This document shows, piece by piece, positions 63,413-64,000 of a stretch of DNA of 64,000 nucleotides; the stretch's first letter is position 1, and the number at the start of each line of letters is the position of its first letter. The position numbers and the translations under genes were made by a program. Source of the stretch: Polyangia bacterium (GTDB lineage: Bacteria; Myxococcota_A; Polyangia; Polyangiales; JAUICN01); the NCBI GenBank assembly GCA_030427835.1, contig JAUICN010000006.1:1-64000 (forward strand). The letters run 5' to 3'. The notes beneath the pieces were generated by a model. It worked only from the letters and a program-made list of their open reading frames with translations. It was not told the origin of the DNA and made no database searches.

Positions 63413-64000
63413 ATGAAAAACAAGAGCTTCACACAACTCACAACATATTCTGCAGCAACCATAGCGTGCACAGCACTGCTGGGATTTTCCGGGTGCGCGT
63501 TCACAGAAGGCGCGCACCAAAAAAGCACAGAAGGTAACGCAGAAGCCATCGTCACCGTTCTTCAAAGAATCGAGAGCAAATGTCGTGGTACCTACATGGG
63601 TATCGACAAGTTGTCGGTGGTCGATCAATCGGCTCCCGCGACTGGTGATGCTCCTCTCAAGTGCGAAGGCATTACCCGCCCCGTCATTGACGCAATTCGA
63701 AATGGAGAAATAGAGATCCGAACGAAAGGGTTGCCTAAAGCGCTTACCGCGATGTTCAGTCCGCCGGAAAACAACTGGCTCACAAAACACAAGGCCATAA
63801 TCATGGTACAAAACACTTCTCTCGAAAACGAGTGGGAGGAGGCGGTATTGCTCCATGAGGCATTACACGCCCGTCAATGGATGGTGGGCGGCGATCACTT
63901 TGTTCCCCATTCGGACATCCGTGATTTCGAGGGCGACGCTCACGTGGTTGAAGCACACTACTACAAGAACTTTGTGAAGAACTACAACGGCATTTCAGAG
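63413..64000 (+). CDS. Lipoprotein with HEALH motif, N-terminal 196 residues (cut by window edge)
   Basis: Signal ends LLGFSGCAF with Cys28. LLHEALHARQW at residues 148-152 is an HExxH zinc site, and VVEAHYY (Glu180) is a plausible third ligand. This is similar in layout to the lipoprotein at 58596, though they share little obvious identity. ATG 63413 follows no strong ribosome site. The 3' end lies outside the window. Likely an envelope metallopeptidase. Confidence 0.6.
   Translation, partial: MKNKSFTQLTTYSAATIACTALLGFSGCAFTEGAHQKSTEGNAEAIVTVLQRIESKCRGTYMGIDKLSVVDQSAPATGDAPLKCEGITRPVIDAIRNGEIEIRTKGLPKALTAMFSPPENNWLTKHKAIIMVQNTSLENEWEEAVLLHEALHARQWMVGGDHFVPHSDIRDFEGDAHVVEAHYYKNFVKNYNGISE

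Noticed and set aside
62837-63856. Long - strand open frame (339 codons) covering the protease end and the following region
   Set aside because: It has no family resemblance, is Cys-rich without pattern, and overlaps two better-supported + strand genes with signal peptides and catalytic motifs.

Overview
The window is about 60% GC with dense coding, and fits a Gram-negative delta-type bacterium of the Myxococcota/Bradymonadota kind. That placement is inferred from gene content: a BamA/TamA-type outer-membrane barrel, many lipoproteins with lipoboxes, a MopE-like metal-binding motif, a CFI-box C-terminus, FG-GAP lipoproteins with Cys-rich modules, ECF sigma/FecR regulation, HTTM-type membrane proteins and a stray type III/flagellar ATPase. 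No 16S gene, tRNA, CRISPR array or prophage was found.

Layout. 0-20 kb is a surface-glycan region: two MOP-family flippases (3030, 15388), a GT4-like transferase (1667), a GT-B transferase (7715), a CAP59/GT69-like enzyme (16801) and another GT4 enzyme (18149). Embedded in it are a tandemly duplicated two-gene cassette (small membrane protein plus HTTM-like protein, 4642-7588), an HpnN-like RND exporter, a frameshifted Fic-MerR gene and an exported-protein/ECF sigma/FecR operon. 20-32 kb carries lipoproteins, a tight operon of a phytochelatin-synthase-like cysteine protease, a J-domain protein and a FliI/SctN ATPase, an RluA-type pseudouridine synthase, a DUF4266/DUF3570/DUF2271-like group and a cation antiporter.

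32-45 kb is the housekeeping core: dapF, a second J-protein, uppS, cdsA, a glutamate dehydrogenase-type gene, a BamA/TamA-like barrel, a small exported protein with an NtrY-like kinase, and a Fic-fold protein whose catalytic motif has decayed. Between dapF and the J-protein lie four perfect 16-bp parS sites, TGTTTCACGTGAAACA. They form a centromere-like cluster, so the window is probably near the chromosome origin. A RAYT-type REP transposase sits in the middle of the cluster, bracketed by inverted REP-like motifs.

45-64 kb is rich in surface proteins: two pairs of paralogous lipoproteins, a CPA/TrkA antiporter, N-carbamoylputrescine amidase and agmatine deiminase (two steps of one putrescine route, 7 kb apart), a propeller lipoprotein, two FG-GAP/Cys-rich paralogues, two HExxH lipoproteins, a trypsin-like lipoprotein and a lipoprotein resembling the FAM20/Four-jointed secretory kinases. 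The last 2 kb is visibly AT-richer and may be acquired.

Strongest leads: the parS cluster split by a RAYT, the FAM20-like kinase lipoprotein, the pseudo-Fic protein, the duplicated HTTM cassette, and the protease/J-protein/ATPase operon.
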